From positions 61,783 to 125,782 of the forward strand of contig MNCI01020673.1 in NCBI GenBank assembly GCA_015680685.1: a stretch of DNA of 64,000 bases, read 5' to 3'. A program made the position numbers and the translations under genes. Each line of letters begins with the position of its first letter. Position 1 is the first letter of the stretch. Positions 1 through 10,949 of this stretch are shown in pieces. The notes beneath the pieces were generated by a model. The model had not been told where the DNA came from and made no database searches. It saw only the letters and a program-made list of their open reading frames with translations. Source of the DNA: Gnetum montanum (taxonomy: Eukaryota; Streptophyta; Gnetopsida; Gnetales; Gnetaceae).

Positions 1-1740
1 TGTTGGCGACCGTTTGGGACGCGACCACCAACGAGTGTCCTTGAACAGGATTTAGGTGCCTGCTAGTCTCTGGCAACACCAAGGCCTAGATACCTCCAAA
101 TAAACTCAGTAGTTAATGTGAGTATGTGTGTGTGCTGTTACGGCATGCGGTTGTGTGAAATATAATGATTACGTTGTGTGTAAACTACAAATGACTTACT
201 TTAAAGAGATTCAGCCAACTTTGCCAAGTACTGTGAGTTGTTGAAAATTTCCTATTTTGTTCAACTGCCTAGTCTACGCGGTCCTTATAATACCTACTTG
301 TAACAAATAAAATTTTGCAAAAACATTTGAGCACAACTCCGCAATCTACTCCTAATTTTCCCCAGAGAAAGAGATAGTTCCACAAGAAAACTAGAAATAG
401 AGCAAGATTCGATGGAAATAAGCAGAAAAGAAAAGAAAGCAGATTTGTGTAGACCTCAAATATTTAAACAAGGTAAAATGACACGAGTAAACACTTCGCA
501 ATAAAGCTATCCCAAATTCAATATCTACGAATTGTTCAAACTTCCAAGGCTCAAACAAGCAATATCTTCAAGACAATCCTACTATGCTACCAAAAATTGC
601 TGCGTAAACTACCACGTACGAGACTCCATTTTGACTAGATAATAGATGTCAACGATTGCATTCAAACAGAACCTTTAAAAGACTTGACAATTTCTGATTG
701 AAATACCACGGGAATTCACTTTAAAGATAAAAAGAAGCTATTCTGGTCCCATCAAAATACCAAAGATTTTCTGAACCCTCTCGACTACTGAATTGTTCAA
801 CGGCGTGACTACAAACAGAGGCTCTCTTACAACAATCCCAATAGCAGTTCCCACACGTTGCACAATAACGAAATTTACTACTAAAATGCTCTTAAGGCTT
901 TTAAACACAAGCGCTTCTATGGCAAAATTTTAATAGAAATTTCTATCGGGCAACAAGAACAGTAAGAGCAATCTAAAAATCCCAAAATTACTTGCCAAGG
1001 ATGATACTATCTAAACCACTAGCTAAACAATTTAAACAAAACAAAAAATAAAATACATAACTCACAGGACCATGACAAAGAGGCTGAAATCTTTACTCTA
1101 GCAAGCCATCTTACAAGCAATCGTTCACAATTTCTTCTTTACAAAGCTCTTCTCAAGACCCCAAGTGTGTCTCCAAGTGAGAGCCCAAGTGTGATCCCAA
1201 TGTCTTCTCAAAAGTGTGATGTATGAGACCTCCAAAAAGTCATCCCCCCAAAAATTCCCTCCCTTTCTCCTTGACCCCTGAAGCCTTTTTATAGGGTTCA
1301 AAGGTAGGTAGGGAAGTTACATATTCAAAAATATCTCACCTAACTTCTCTCCCAAGTAACTTGGCCAACCAATTAGAAGATTACTTGCCCAACAAGTTAG
1401 GAGGAAGTTATGTAGTTAGGGAGTTAGGAAGTTATACATATAATTAGGAGAAATTTATGCTAACATTAATATTTATATTAAATGTAATGTGATATTACAA
1501 ATAAATATTTTAAATATTTTAACATTAATATTGCAAATATTTTTATGGGTAGTAACTTATATATAATAATGTTTTAAAATAATATTTTATGACTCGGGAT
1601 AATTAAAGGCAAGTTTTTAAACAAGGGCTTCACACTATAGGTACTTCATTAATGGTTATTATATCTATATATATGTATATATGTTGATTAATTTGTTAGA
1701 TATTCTAACCACCCGATGCTTTCGTAAAGTTATAAACGAG
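1..1740 (-). repeat. Possible minus-strand LTR fragment, unassigned
   Basis: No coding region is visible. On the minus strand there is a good TATA box, CCCTATAAAAAGGC, at 1296-1283. It is followed by a GA-rich leader-like stretch, and an AT-rich tract lies upstream at about 1440-1700. The window starts with TGTTGGCG, which on the minus strand would be a CA end. A promoter inside AT-rich DNA with no gene suits an LTR, but I found no second copy in the window and cannot fix the other end. It could equally be ordinary intergenic DNA with a promoter. Confidence 0.3.
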
Positions 1741-3040
1741 TGGTAGTAATAAAATAATTTTACATACATCTTGGTGAAAGCGGCAGAGTTAATGGCTTAA
1801 AATAATTCTTCTTCGTCTTCCCTTGCAAATCGCGCAGATAATCAGCAACAATTCCAGAATAGCAGGTGTAATTGGCTGGTTCATTTTCTCCTTTCTCTTA
1901 TCTCTGCACAAAACCTGTAAGAACCGACACATGTTCTAACCAAGATCCAAAGTGCTGTATCAACCAAAATCGTATGTTTGAACTGCCACCGCACAATAAG
2001 GCCCTACAAAATCGTAACCACCTGCCACTGCGGGAGAAGGCTCTACCGCTGCATCTGGGATTTTCGTTTTGCCCCAAATTGGCTTAGTGCTTCCTGCATT
2101 TTTTTTTAATTTTTAAATTTAACGGCGAGGGTTTGTTCATGTGTAGAACAACGGTGCAGAAACCAATAGGATTTGGTGACGTGTGAGGCCACGCAGAGGT
2201 CTTTGTGGCTCTGTTTGTCCTGGCATCGAGGTGGCCAACACTGCTAATGGTTTGCCGTTTTTCCATCGACCCAAAAAAAATGAAATGATGATGTCTGCCC
2301 CCTTTTTTTTGTCTGGAACCAGCAAAACAAGTGGCACGAAGTGCTTCCCTAGGGTCACGCGGTGCAATGCTTAGTAGCAAAATAAAACTTCATCTAGGCC
2401 GAATAGTCATCAGAGTTTGATGTCAATTTTTCTGGCGCTTGTCTGCACCATGATGAACACCATGTGGTTCTATTTTCGTCATTCCTACGGCCCAAGGAAA
2501 ATGTGATTTTCTAGAATGCCATGATTTTGTTCATGTTCTATTGTTTGTAATTCCACAGGATTTTTGCACATATGAATAATTATATATATTTTTTGGAAAC
2601 AGGAATAGTTGATGTTGTCTTCGAACATTTAAATGATAAATTTAAAATCTAAAAGTAAGGTTGAACAAAGACTCTAGAACCCTTTCCATCAAAATATGAA
2701 TTGCAATATTCCTGTCCTGCTGAATTTGTGTTGCTGCAAAGGTTGCTTTTCGGAATAAAATGGATACAACACAAATTTTACTTAAAATGCTCTTTGATTT
2801 GTTATATCTTCATATCATATAAATGATAAATTGGACTTCTTCCATAATCCCACTATGTATAGGAATGGGGCTTCTATACATATTTTTAAAACAAATGCTA
2901 TTGTTAACTTATTTTTTTTCTCAAACCCAAACTTTAGCCACTTCTCCAAGAACTTTTAACCAATTTAATCTTACCAGCCTACTCCATGAAATGGCCAAAT
3001 GTGCCAACATTTTTGCCCCCTTAAAAGCTTAAAGAAACTT
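1741..3040. other. Intergenic DNA, no gene recognised
   Basis: Short open frames overlap on both strands around 1872-2380 and 2823-3032, but none has a recognisable domain. The overlap of frames on both strands argues against any being a gene. The stretch holds homopolymer T and A runs near 2100, 2274 and 2304 and is otherwise AT-rich. Sequence recognisably related to the other Tat copies begins only at about 3045-3070, so a breakpoint lies near 3041. Confidence 0.5.
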
Positions 3041-3044
3041 GTGC

Positions 3045-3811
3045 AACTTCATTTCCTTATAGAATGGAAAGCAATTCACTCGGTTATGTTTTCTTGTATG
3101 CCTAGAGAACCGAAGTCGTCTCAATTGACATTCTGTGATGATTCCATTAGGGAAGACCCTGAAAAGGGTCAGGTGACTACAACACCTCTATTCATCACAA
3201 TTCGGGTTAGCCAACATAAGATCCTAAGCGTACATGTTGATGATGGGGCTGCTATGAACGTCATCCCATTCCCCATTGTGGATAAGCTGGGTTTGGTAGA
3301 CCAAATCAAATCCACGATAACGTAATTCTTGAAGTCATTCAACAGGGCACAGGTCATGGTGAAAGGCACTATCCACATCGACTTTGTGGCAGGGAACCAG
3401 TTCCCCACAAATGCAACGTTTATCATGGTGGAAAAGATGCCCAGGTTTAACCTGATCTTGGGGAGGTCATGGTTAGCCCAACTTAGGGCCGTCTCTTCAC
3501 CCATACATCAGGGAATCCATCTACCCTATGCAAGTAGGGAGGTAGTGATCCATGGTGACGAGGTGGCAACGCAAGCAATAAAAAATGTAGATATGGAGCA
3601 GGGTTCGAAGGTCATAACCTCTTACAATGAGGTGCCTATCTCTGTCGACACTAACTGTTTAATGAAAGAGCCAGCTCGAAACGCTAGCTCAGAAAATGAA
3701 AATGCATGGGCCAAGTTGCCTTTCCAAGCAGAAGACAATGATGCAGAAGAATGTCGCGATAAAGCTTCTCAGCCTTACGTCTCACCAAATCCACGATGGC
3801 TCAGAAAGTAG
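3045..3811 (+). pseudogene. pol: Tat-1 aspartic protease (retropepsin), broken
   Basis: The protease cleaves the Gag-Pol polyprotein inside the virus-like particle. The active-site region HVDDGAAMNVIPFPIVDKL is encoded near 3230-3285, with the Asp-Gly core kept. The second retropepsin signature, LILGRSWLAQL, lies near 3455-3485. The reading frame is split by one TAA at 3326-3328, where Tat-2 has a serine codon, so a single base change explains it. Downstream residues match the Tat-2 protease block for block (SSPIHQ-IHLPY). Recognisable homology begins about 3069; the first codons shown are uncertain because the element is truncated there. The C-terminal end runs into the short-repeat array. 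Confidence 0.8.
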
Positions 3812-3957
3812 TTACGTATAGTGTAGCAACTCCATTGCTTCTTACCCAGTTAACATTCATTGTATATTTATTTCTTTTTTGCTTCACATCCATTCATCTA
3901 CGTTAGATGCCTAACTTATCTTTTTAAAACATTCACATATTCTTCGTTTACATCGTC

Positions 3958-4250
3958 ACATGGTGCAAAATGGCCTAAAACTACCTACGGCCTGCTAAGG
4001 CCTAAAACTAGAAAAATTTATTCTTCACCATCGTTCGATGGCCCAAAATGGCCTAAAACTACACACGGCCCGCTAAGGCCTAAAATTGGTAAAATTTTCC
4101 ACTTACATTACGTCACGGCCCGCTAAGGCCTAAAACTGGCAAAATTCTTTACCCCACGTTTACACGATGGCTTGAAATGGCCTAAAACTAGCAATGACCC
4201 AGAATGGCCTTAAACTACCACTGCGGCTCACCAAGGTCTAAAACTGGCTA
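3958..4250 (+). repeat. Short tandem-repeat array between protease and pol remainder of Tat-1
   Basis: Degenerate units built from AATGGCCTAAAACTA and GGCCCGCTAAGGCCTAAAACTGG repeat about ten times at roughly 20-40 base spacing. The core (AAAACTRG) is shared with arrays in the other Tat copies. In Tat-2 and Tat-4 the same place holds the antisense gene flanked by such repeats; here the array runs straight into the end of RNase H, so the antisense gene and the reverse transcriptase are both missing. Confidence 0.8.
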
Positions 4251-4254
4251 TTTG

Positions 4255-5157
4255 AAACTGGTGGAGAGAAATTACCTTGCCCTAGTGTTTGCATTAAAAA
4301 AGTGGAGGCATTATCTGTTCCATAGCAAAGTTAACATCATTTGCAAAAGCAATGTACTCTAGGCTATTATGAATAATCTATACGAAAGTAGCAGGATAGC
4401 CCGGCAGAAAGCCATAACAACGAAATTCAATTTGCATTATGTAAGTCAATCATCGATGAAAGGTCAAGCTATAGCTATGCAACTCATGACCTCACCTGTC
4501 GATGATCGGGCAACCATAGAACCCAAATTTCCTGATGAGCACGTTAGCACTATCAACGCTATCCCATTACATTTAGAGGTTACCTTGCATTTTGACGGCA
4601 CCTCGACTACACGAGGAGGTAGTGCAGCTGTCGTCATTATGTTCCCCTCTAGGGAAATGCAATCGTTTGCTTATCGTTTCACGTTCCTTTGTACAAACAA
4701 CATGGCAGAGTGTGAAGGACTCCTCAGGGGCCTCTTAGCAGCCCAAGAATTAAAAATTCAACATCTGGCAATTCGAGGCAATTCATAACTCGTTGTGAAT
4801 CAAATCACTGAGGTCCATGCCTGCAAAGCTACTCATCTGCAACCCTATTATGACCTAGCAAAAAGTTTGCTTAAACAATTTGCAACAACGAACGTTCAAC
4901 ATGTGCCATGCAATGAAAACACCGTAGCAGACGCCCTGGCCACCCTAACATTAAATGTGCCACCAGACCTTTTTGTAAATTTTCTCTCTATGATAACCAA
5001 GTGTACGAAGCCTATCACTCAAGTGGTACACGTCATGTTTGTAACTGCGGCCGATACCCAGGAGTGGTATGCCAACATTAAAGCATATTTGAAACATGGC
5101 GAACCCCCATGCAGATTGACATCTACCCAAAGGGATGCAATCAGCAAGCATGCTTAG
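4255..5157 (+). pseudogene. pol: Tat-1 RNase H tail and archaeal-type RNase H, broken
   Basis: The first 100 bases encode the C-terminal end of the classical RNase H (LALVFALKKWRHYLFHS). A connecting segment follows, then a second RNase H of the archaeal type that marks the Tat lineage. Its first acidic position is in LHFDGTSTTRGGS (about 4588-4626), the second in NNMAECEGLLRGL (about 4697-4735). The third has changed from GDS to GNS near 4780. A TAA at 4786-4788 replaces a glutamine codon present in Tat-2. The enzyme domain would degrade RNA in RNA-DNA hybrids during reverse transcription. The copy is inactive. Confidence 0.85.
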
Positions 5158-6306
5158 CAATACATACTTATGGGAGATAACACTTTATGCAAACGCTCCT
5201 TTGATGGGATATTGCTGGCATGCGTAAATGAGGAACAAGCGTAGAAGGTCATTAATGAGGTACACGAGGGACTATGTGGTGGACACATAATACCTAGGGC
5301 CATGGCGGCAAAAATCAGACACCTAGGGTACTACTAGCCTCACATGGAGTGTGATTGCCTTGTCAAAGTCAAGACTTGTAATATGTGCCAACGATATGCA
5401 AATCTTATACATGTTTCACCTACAGAGTTGCACCCAACGTAGATCACGTGGCCATTCCAACGATGGGGACTAGACATTATAGGACCTATCACACCTAAGT
5501 CTTCCATAGGGCATAGCTTCATCATCACTGCCACTGAGTAGTTTACAAAGTGGGTTGAGGCTATCCCCCTTAGAAAGACTACATCTCAATAGGTTTGCCA
5601 CTTTATATTAGATAACATCGTGATGAGGTTTGGGCTTACCATGACTATTTTGATAGACAATGGGCCATAGTTTAGTAGTGTGGAAACCAAAACCTTTTAC
5701 AGCAACCTTGGCATTAGGTAATCGTTCTCCTTACCATACTACCCATAGGCAAACAGACAGGCAGAAGCTACGAACAAAGCCATCATCAACTTGCTTAAGA
5801 AAATGCTTAGCAACAGCAATAGGTGATGGCACGAGCAAATCCTCTATGTGCTATGGACTGATAGAACAACGTGTAGGACAGTAACAGGTAAAACTCCTTA
5901 CTATCTTGTTTATGGATCTAAAGTGGTGTTGCCTCTTGAGCTGCAGGTACCATCACTTTGAATGATCTTGTCAAATGTCATGAGCGAAGCCCAAAACAAC
6001 GAGTCAAGGATCATCGACCTTGACTCCATAGAGGAGGAGCGTGCGCAAACACTCAATCGCATAGAGCATTATCAAGATAGGTAATGGTAGAAGCATTATG
6101 CAAACCCACATCAAAGGCTAATAAAGAAGGGCGACCTCATTCTCAAGGCTGTCCGGGAATAGGTGAACAAATTCTCAGCAAACTGGAAAGGTCCATCCAT
6201 GGTCGCAAAACCCTATGGGAATGGAGCCTTTAAGTTGGCAGACATGGATGGCAACAAGTTCGCAAATCCTATGAATCAGTCGTATCTCAAGCCATACTAC
6301 ATCTGA
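5158..6306 (+). pseudogene. pol: Tat-1 integrase, broken by many stops
   Basis: Integrase inserts the DNA copy into the host genome. The N-terminal zinc-binding region is visible ([10 protein letters not shown] ... TCNMCQRYAN), then the catalytic core (ITATE-FTKWVEAIPLRKT ... ILIDNGP ... AEATNKAI), then a C-terminal domain ending in YLKPYYI and a TGA at 6304-6306. The first catalytic Asp is Glu here, the second Asp is kept and the final Glu is present. About thirteen in-frame stops interrupt it, mostly TAG in place of Gln or Trp codons. The homologue in Tat-2 ends at the matching residue, so the natural C-terminus is preserved. Confidence 0.85.
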
Positions 6307-6318
6307 TGCATGAGCAAG

Positions 6319-6323
6319 GTAAG
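6319..6323. other. Target-site duplication of Tat-2, left copy (GTAAG)
   Basis: GTAAG directly precedes the left LTR of Tat-2, and ATAAG directly follows its right LTR at 25314-25318. Four of five bases match, as expected for an aged 5-bp Ty3/gypsy duplication. The uninterrupted Tat-4 sequence has GTAAG at the same place. Confidence 0.7.
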
Positions 6324-6884
6324 TGTACTGACCTAAATCGTCGGTGTAAGGCTGAAAGGGAAAACAAACACCAAAAGATCGTTGGGCAGACACAGCTGAC
6401 CTTGCCTTCGCCCAAGGGCAAGCTAGAAAAGAAAACGAAGGCAGAGTGCCTTGGATGGTTTGCATGCAAATTAACCAAGGACATCCCCAAGTGTAAACTA
6501 TGGCTTGCGTTGGGGTTATTGTAACTGATGTTTTAAAATGTAAACAGTGCGCATGAAATGTAAATGGAAAACGTATGCAGAAACTGTATTGTGAATAAAA
6601 CGTAAATCAAATGTAAACTAAATGTAAAGCACAGAGTAAACAGAATAAATGGCTGGCAAAACAAACTGTATTGTATTGCTTAGAAAAGATGTGCACCAGT
6701 CAAAGCGTAGCTGCATGTGTGGATGGTAGGTCAAGCGCCAAGCCCCGGGGTGATGTGATGTGATGTGTTTCAGAAGTGCTTGGATGCTAGTAGTCAAATG
6801 TGCTGAGCACCCAAGGATTGCTGGTCTGAGTTTCCTAAGCCTTCAACCTTCAAAATTGCCAACCTCATTTATGTGAATTGATAG

Positions 6885-6896
6885 GGTATTTATAGG
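6885..6896 (-). promoter_or_regulatory. TATA box of Tat-2 3' LTR
   Basis: The minus strand reads CCTATAAATACC. The same word is in the right LTR of Tat-2 (near 24175-24187), in Tat-1 (28077-28088), in Tat-3 (32082-32071) and, slightly changed, in Tat-4 (63671-63682). Conservation between diverged LTRs supports it as the start of transcription. Confidence 0.75.
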
Positions 6897-7295
6897 ACTA
6901 GGCCGGGCTCGGGTGTGAAATTCAAGAATGGAATCAACGGCTAAGAGATGAGAGGAAAACTGATCTAGCAACATGTGTCCAATGGATAACTGTATGTGAG
7001 TTGGACATGTGTGGGCAAGCTACGTTTTTGACCAGGTGCATTGTATCTTACAACGTGTGGCTTACTCAAGCCCATGGAAGCATATACAATTTGGACCATG
7101 AGGGCTTAAGAAGCCCACAAATGAAAATTTACAATGGAATGACAATGTACAATAAGAGAAATTGCCTTTGGCTCGCTTCAAACTTTTGGATTTCTAACTT
7201 GACTACTGTAGGATGTCAATTCGAGTGTTTTTGTGGCTATTTGAAGTGTTTTTTCTTGACAAGAATTTCCAGCGTGAGTTGATTTTGTCTCAGCA

Positions 7296-7760
7296 TGACT
7301 TGAGCATGCACACGCAACACTCATGCTACACTCATGCTGCAGCGTGACCTCAGCGTGAGTGAATAAAAACATGCAATTTTTCACCAAATTTTGGAATTTT
7401 GAAGCTTGATTCTCGAAGTGCAAGGATTTCCTGACTGTGATTGACGAATTGAACCTGAAAGTGCCTTGTTTCGAGCTATTTATGGTAGGTCATGCTGGAG
7501 TCATGCTGCAGCATGACCACAGTGTGACATGTAGCGTGATATGACTCGAAAATGATGTATTTTGTTTGAAATTGTGATTTTGGAGCTTGATTCTTAAGTG
7601 TAACTACTATCTGGCTATAGTTGATCCTGAGAGTGATCTAAAATCTAGAATTTGATCCTAGATGTGACTTGTTTGGAACCACTTTGAGTAGGTCACACTG
7701 CAGTCATGCTACTGCATGACCATAGCGTGACATGCAACGTAACCTATGAAATCTTGCAAA
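7296..7760 (-). promoter_or_regulatory. U3 array of GTCACGCTG / CAGCGTGAC motifs in Tat-2 3' LTR
   Basis: Copies of CAGCGTGAC, CAGCATGAC and their reverse complements cluster here, many as inverted pairs. GTCATGCTGCAGCATGAC at 7500-7517 is a perfect 18-base palindrome. The CATG variants look like decayed CACG (CpG to TpG or CpA). Matching clusters are in the right LTR (about 24575-25012), in the gag leader (23340-23460) and upstream of the antisense gene (13800-14880). Confidence 0.7.
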
Positions 7761-8042
7761 AACTTGCAATTTTAAGCATTCCGAAAGTTGGGACTAGAAG
7801 TTGTCAAGGATGTGCTCTGAGGATGACTTGCACGTTGTAGATTAGATCATTTTCGCTCATAGTTTTGAGACTCTGAGAGTTGGTCACACTGTGGGCAAGC
7901 TTCCAACTTGACTAGATTAGCAAGTTGGCTTAATTTAGCTGAGCGTGATTTCCATGCCTTAGCCAAATTTTGCCTCCTGAAAGCTCGAAAGGGCTTGAGT
8001 CATTCTTGTTTCAAAGTGTTAGGCTGAATTAGTGGTGTTTCA

Positions 8043-8057
8043 TTGGCCCCTCTTTGT
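8043..8057 (-). other. Polypurine tract of Tat-2
   Basis: On the element strand AAAGAGGGGCCAA sits directly before the 3' LTR start TGAAACACC. The same tract precedes the 3' LTRs of Tat-1 (27080-27094) and, slightly decayed, Tat-4 (62772-62786). It is the priming site for plus-strand DNA synthesis. Confidence 0.85.
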
Positions 8058-9234
8058 TGACATTTGGAGAAATCCACCCAAGAGGTGTTGACAAAGAAGT
8101 GCAAAACACCATGAACAACTAGATACCAAACATTATCCATTTCCTCTTGGCTGGACATCATCACACCATTTTCAAAAGTACATGGGATTGAGGGAATGTG
8201 GTTCAGGATGCAAGGGAATCGGTTGTAACCAAGGAAACTAGGAGGTTAAGGGCTATGATTGCTGCTAGGATTGTGGGAGAGGAAGTGCTCTCATGTGAAT
8301 GAGCTACATCCTTGGTCCTTGTCAATAGCCAATGTTCAGCAGACTCAGAGCCAAGACACAAGAGGTGCGTTCTTTGGAGAAATGGGACTCTTATGGGGTG
8401 TTTATGGGTCCCATTGTAAATAGCCAAAACCATGCGATGATGCACAACATGGTCTCTTTGAGACACAAGTGTAACTGTTTTCCAAGACAATTGCCTTCTC
8501 GCATGGGGCTTGTACAAGAATAGCCAATAGTCTTTTGTTTATGATGTCAATGGGGTCATGAAGACCTTTTTCGTGCATTTTTCTCTTTGACCTTTTTGTT
8601 CTTTTTCTTTTTTGTTTATTTCTTCTTTTCCTTTGTTTTTGTTTTCTTTTTTCTTTTCCTTTTCTTTTATTTTTCTTTTCTCAGTCCTTTTGAAAGAGCT
8701 TGTTTTTTGTGTCGTGCTCGTGTTTGAGCACTAGCATTTTGTGTCATGCATTGTGTACTGTGTTTTGCATTGCAACTGCTTAGAGGGTCACAGTGTGAAA
8801 CAATGTATCAATATTTTTGAGCTGAGTGGAATGTATCCAGGGGTGTAATTGAATAGGATAATTGGGACATGATGGGGAAATAGGGGATGTATCAGGAGTT
8901 GGGAATGTACTTATGAATGGATTGATTATCCCAGTTACGTGCGTTAGGAAGAGTGTGATACCTTGTCATCACGATGAAGTGCAGTTATGTATGAATGCCT
9001 CAAGAGTGTCATCTTGCAAATGCAACTCTAAGAAGACAAGAAAAAACACAAATGAAATAGTTAACTAAGCACTTTAAACAAGGAGATGGAGCCACCATGT
9101 GCAATTTTCAAAGCAGATAGAATCATGAATAGTATCAGCCTCATCAAGGTCTATGAGATAAATTATGCAGTAAGTCTTTGTGGAACATGAAAAGCCAATT
9201 GCAGCAACACATCTTTTCAAGTATTTCCTGGTCG
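8058..9234 (-). other. Tat-2 3' untranslated region, no gene
   Basis: Short frames on both strands have no recognisable domain. The main visible structure is a long pyrimidine-rich run on the plus strand at about 8570-8695, purine-rich on the element strand. A purine-rich stretch at a comparable distance from the LTR is seen in Tat-1 near 26700-26800. Confidence 0.6.
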
Positions 9235-9668
9235 TCGATGATGTCGCTAGTTTATAGTCTTAGCAAACTGTTACGAGTTAGTTTCACATCATAACCCCTT
9301 GGACGGTGCCAGTTTAGCGTCGTAGCGGATGATGCATTGCTAGTTTATAGTCATAGCAGAATGTGAAGAGGCAAGCTAGTTTATAGTCTTAGTGGACTCT
9401 GGGTGCTAGTTTCATGTCATGGTGGACATGTGTGGTAGTTTAACGTTGTACAAGATAGAGCTCTGTGGTATCAATTTTAAGTCATGATGCGAGGGCTTTT
9501 CTGTGGTATCAGTTTTAAGTCATGATGCCAGGACTTTTCTGTGGTATTAGTTTTAGGTCATGATGCCAGGAATTTTCTATGGTATCAGTTTTAAGTCTTA
9601 ATGCCAAGACTTATAGTGGTATCAGTTTTAAGTCATGATGTCAGAACTTTTACATGGTATCAGTTTTA
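9235..9668 (-). repeat. Short tandem-repeat array after Tat-2 integrase
   Basis: Units such as GCTAGTTTATAGTCATAGCAGA and GTGGTATCAGTTTTAAGTCATGATGCCAG repeat across 430 bases at about 25-35 base spacing. On the element strand the core reads AAACTRGCA or AAACTGATA. The array starts directly after the integrase stop, as in Tat-1 and Tat-4. Variable tandem repeats in the 3' untranslated region are a known habit of Tat/Ogre elements. Confidence 0.8.
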
Positions 9669-10900
9669 TCAGACATAGTACCATTTTAGGTACAAATGAT
9701 TTGTAGGATTAGCAAACTCATTCCCGTCCATGTCAGCAAGTTTGAATGCTCCATTATTGTATGCCTTGGTGACTAAGTAAGGCCCTTCCCAGTTGGCTGA
9801 GAATTTATCTGAGTATTCACATATGAATTTAAGGACTAAGTCTCCTTCTTTGATCAGTCGCTTGTGCAGCTCGTGTTTGTGTTGTTGCCGCTGTTGTTTT
9901 TGGTACCATTCGATTTGATCAAGCATTCGCACACGTTCCTCCTCTACTGAGTCAAGGTTAGCAACGCATAGTTCATTATTTTGAATTTTATTAAGGAGGT
10001 CAGAGAGAGTTATCCACAATGAGGGAACCTGCAACTCTAAAGATAAAATTGCTTCAGATCCATACACAAGACTATAGGGAGTTTTACCTGTAGATGTTCG
10101 ATATGTCATTCTATATGCCCACAATGCATAAACTAATTGTTCATGCCATCATTTCTTGCTCTGATTTAGCATCTTTTTGAGCACCATGATGACAATTTTT
10201 TTTGTAGCCTCTACTTGACCATTGCTCTGTGGGTAGTAAGGTGATGAAAATGCATGTTTAATGCCCAAGCTTTCACAAAAGCCTTTAGTATCTACACTAC
10301 TGAATTGTGGCTCATTGTGAGTAATGATGGTCATTGGAATACCAAAACGAGTCACGATATTTTCTACTATGAAAGTGCAAATGTGTTTTGATGTGGTCTT
10401 CCTAAGGGGAATAGCTTCCACCCATTTCATGAAATATTCAGTTGCGGTGATAATAAAGCTATGTCCCGCTGAAGATGATGGCGTTATTAGTCCAATTAAG
10501 TCTAATCCCCATTTTTGGAATGACCATGTGATTTGTGCTGTGTGCAATTCGTTAAGTGGCTTGTGTATTAGATTACCATGCTTTTGGCAAATGTCACATG
10601 TTCTGACTTTGGAAATGCAATCATACTCTATATGTGGCTAGTAGTAGCCTAAACGCCTAATCTTTGTTGCCATTGCTTTGGGTGCAATATGCCCTCCACA
10701 AAGTCCTTCATGGACTTGTTCTACAATCGTTTGACCATCGATGCTACTAACGCACATCAACAAAATGCCTTCATAGGATTTGTGACACAAGGTGTCTCCT
10801 ATTAATGCATATTGCTGGGAGTATTTTCGCACGGCGTCCTTTTGAGCATTTGTCAAGTGTTGTGGTGGTTCACCTCTTAGAAGGTACTCTTTTAGGTCAT
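9669..10900 (-). pseudogene. pol: Tat-2 integrase, broken
   Basis: The zinc-binding part is encoded upstream of 10638 ([14 protein letters not shown] ... TCDICQKHGN), interrupted by a stop where Tat integrases have Trp. The catalytic core follows at 10547-10149: ITATEYFMKWVEAIPLRKT, MTIITHNEPQFSS, GQVEATKK. Two of the three catalytic acids are substituted: the first Asp is Glu and the second is His. The C-terminal domain runs 10124-9669 (YGSEAILSLELQVPSL ... NHLYLKWYYV). The break between 10149 and 10124 needs a stop or frameshift. It could not have catalysed integration as it stands. Confidence 0.88.
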
Positions 10901-10949
10901 TGTACCATTCTATTGCGTGTGTTGTACGAACGAATGCTATAGGAATTTC

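Larger units (their letters stand above)
3041..6323 (+). mobile_element. Tat-1, left part: Tat-lineage Ty3/gypsy remnant, 5' truncated
   Basis: This is the left piece of a plus-strand Tat element. It holds protease, a short-repeat array, the end of RNase H, the archaeal RNase H and integrase. The 5' LTR, leader, gag and nearly all of reverse transcriptase are missing. It is interrupted at 6323 by Tat-2 and resumes at 25314. Continuity is shown by the host words on each side: ...GAGCAAGGTAAG before the insertion and ATAAGCAAAACATCTG after it. The undisturbed Tat-4 copy reads GAAGTAAGGTAAGCATTTG at the same point (about 61415-61435). Confidence 0.85.
6324..8042 (-). repeat. Tat-2 3' LTR
   Basis: This 1.72-kb LTR matches 23615-25313 along its full length. 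On the plus strand it starts TGTACTGACC and ends GGTGTTTCA, so the element strand starts TGAAACACC. It contains a TATA box on the minus strand at 6896-6885 and the U3 motif array at about 7300-7760. Confidence 0.92.

Noticed and set aside
2084-2380. Overlapping frames on both strands as a small gene
   Set aside because: No domain, no codon pattern, and three frames overlap, as expected by chance.
7001-7423. Frames on both strands within the Tat-2 LTR as genes
   Set aside because: They fall inside an LTR, recur in the other LTR with different breaks, and are explained by U3 sequence.
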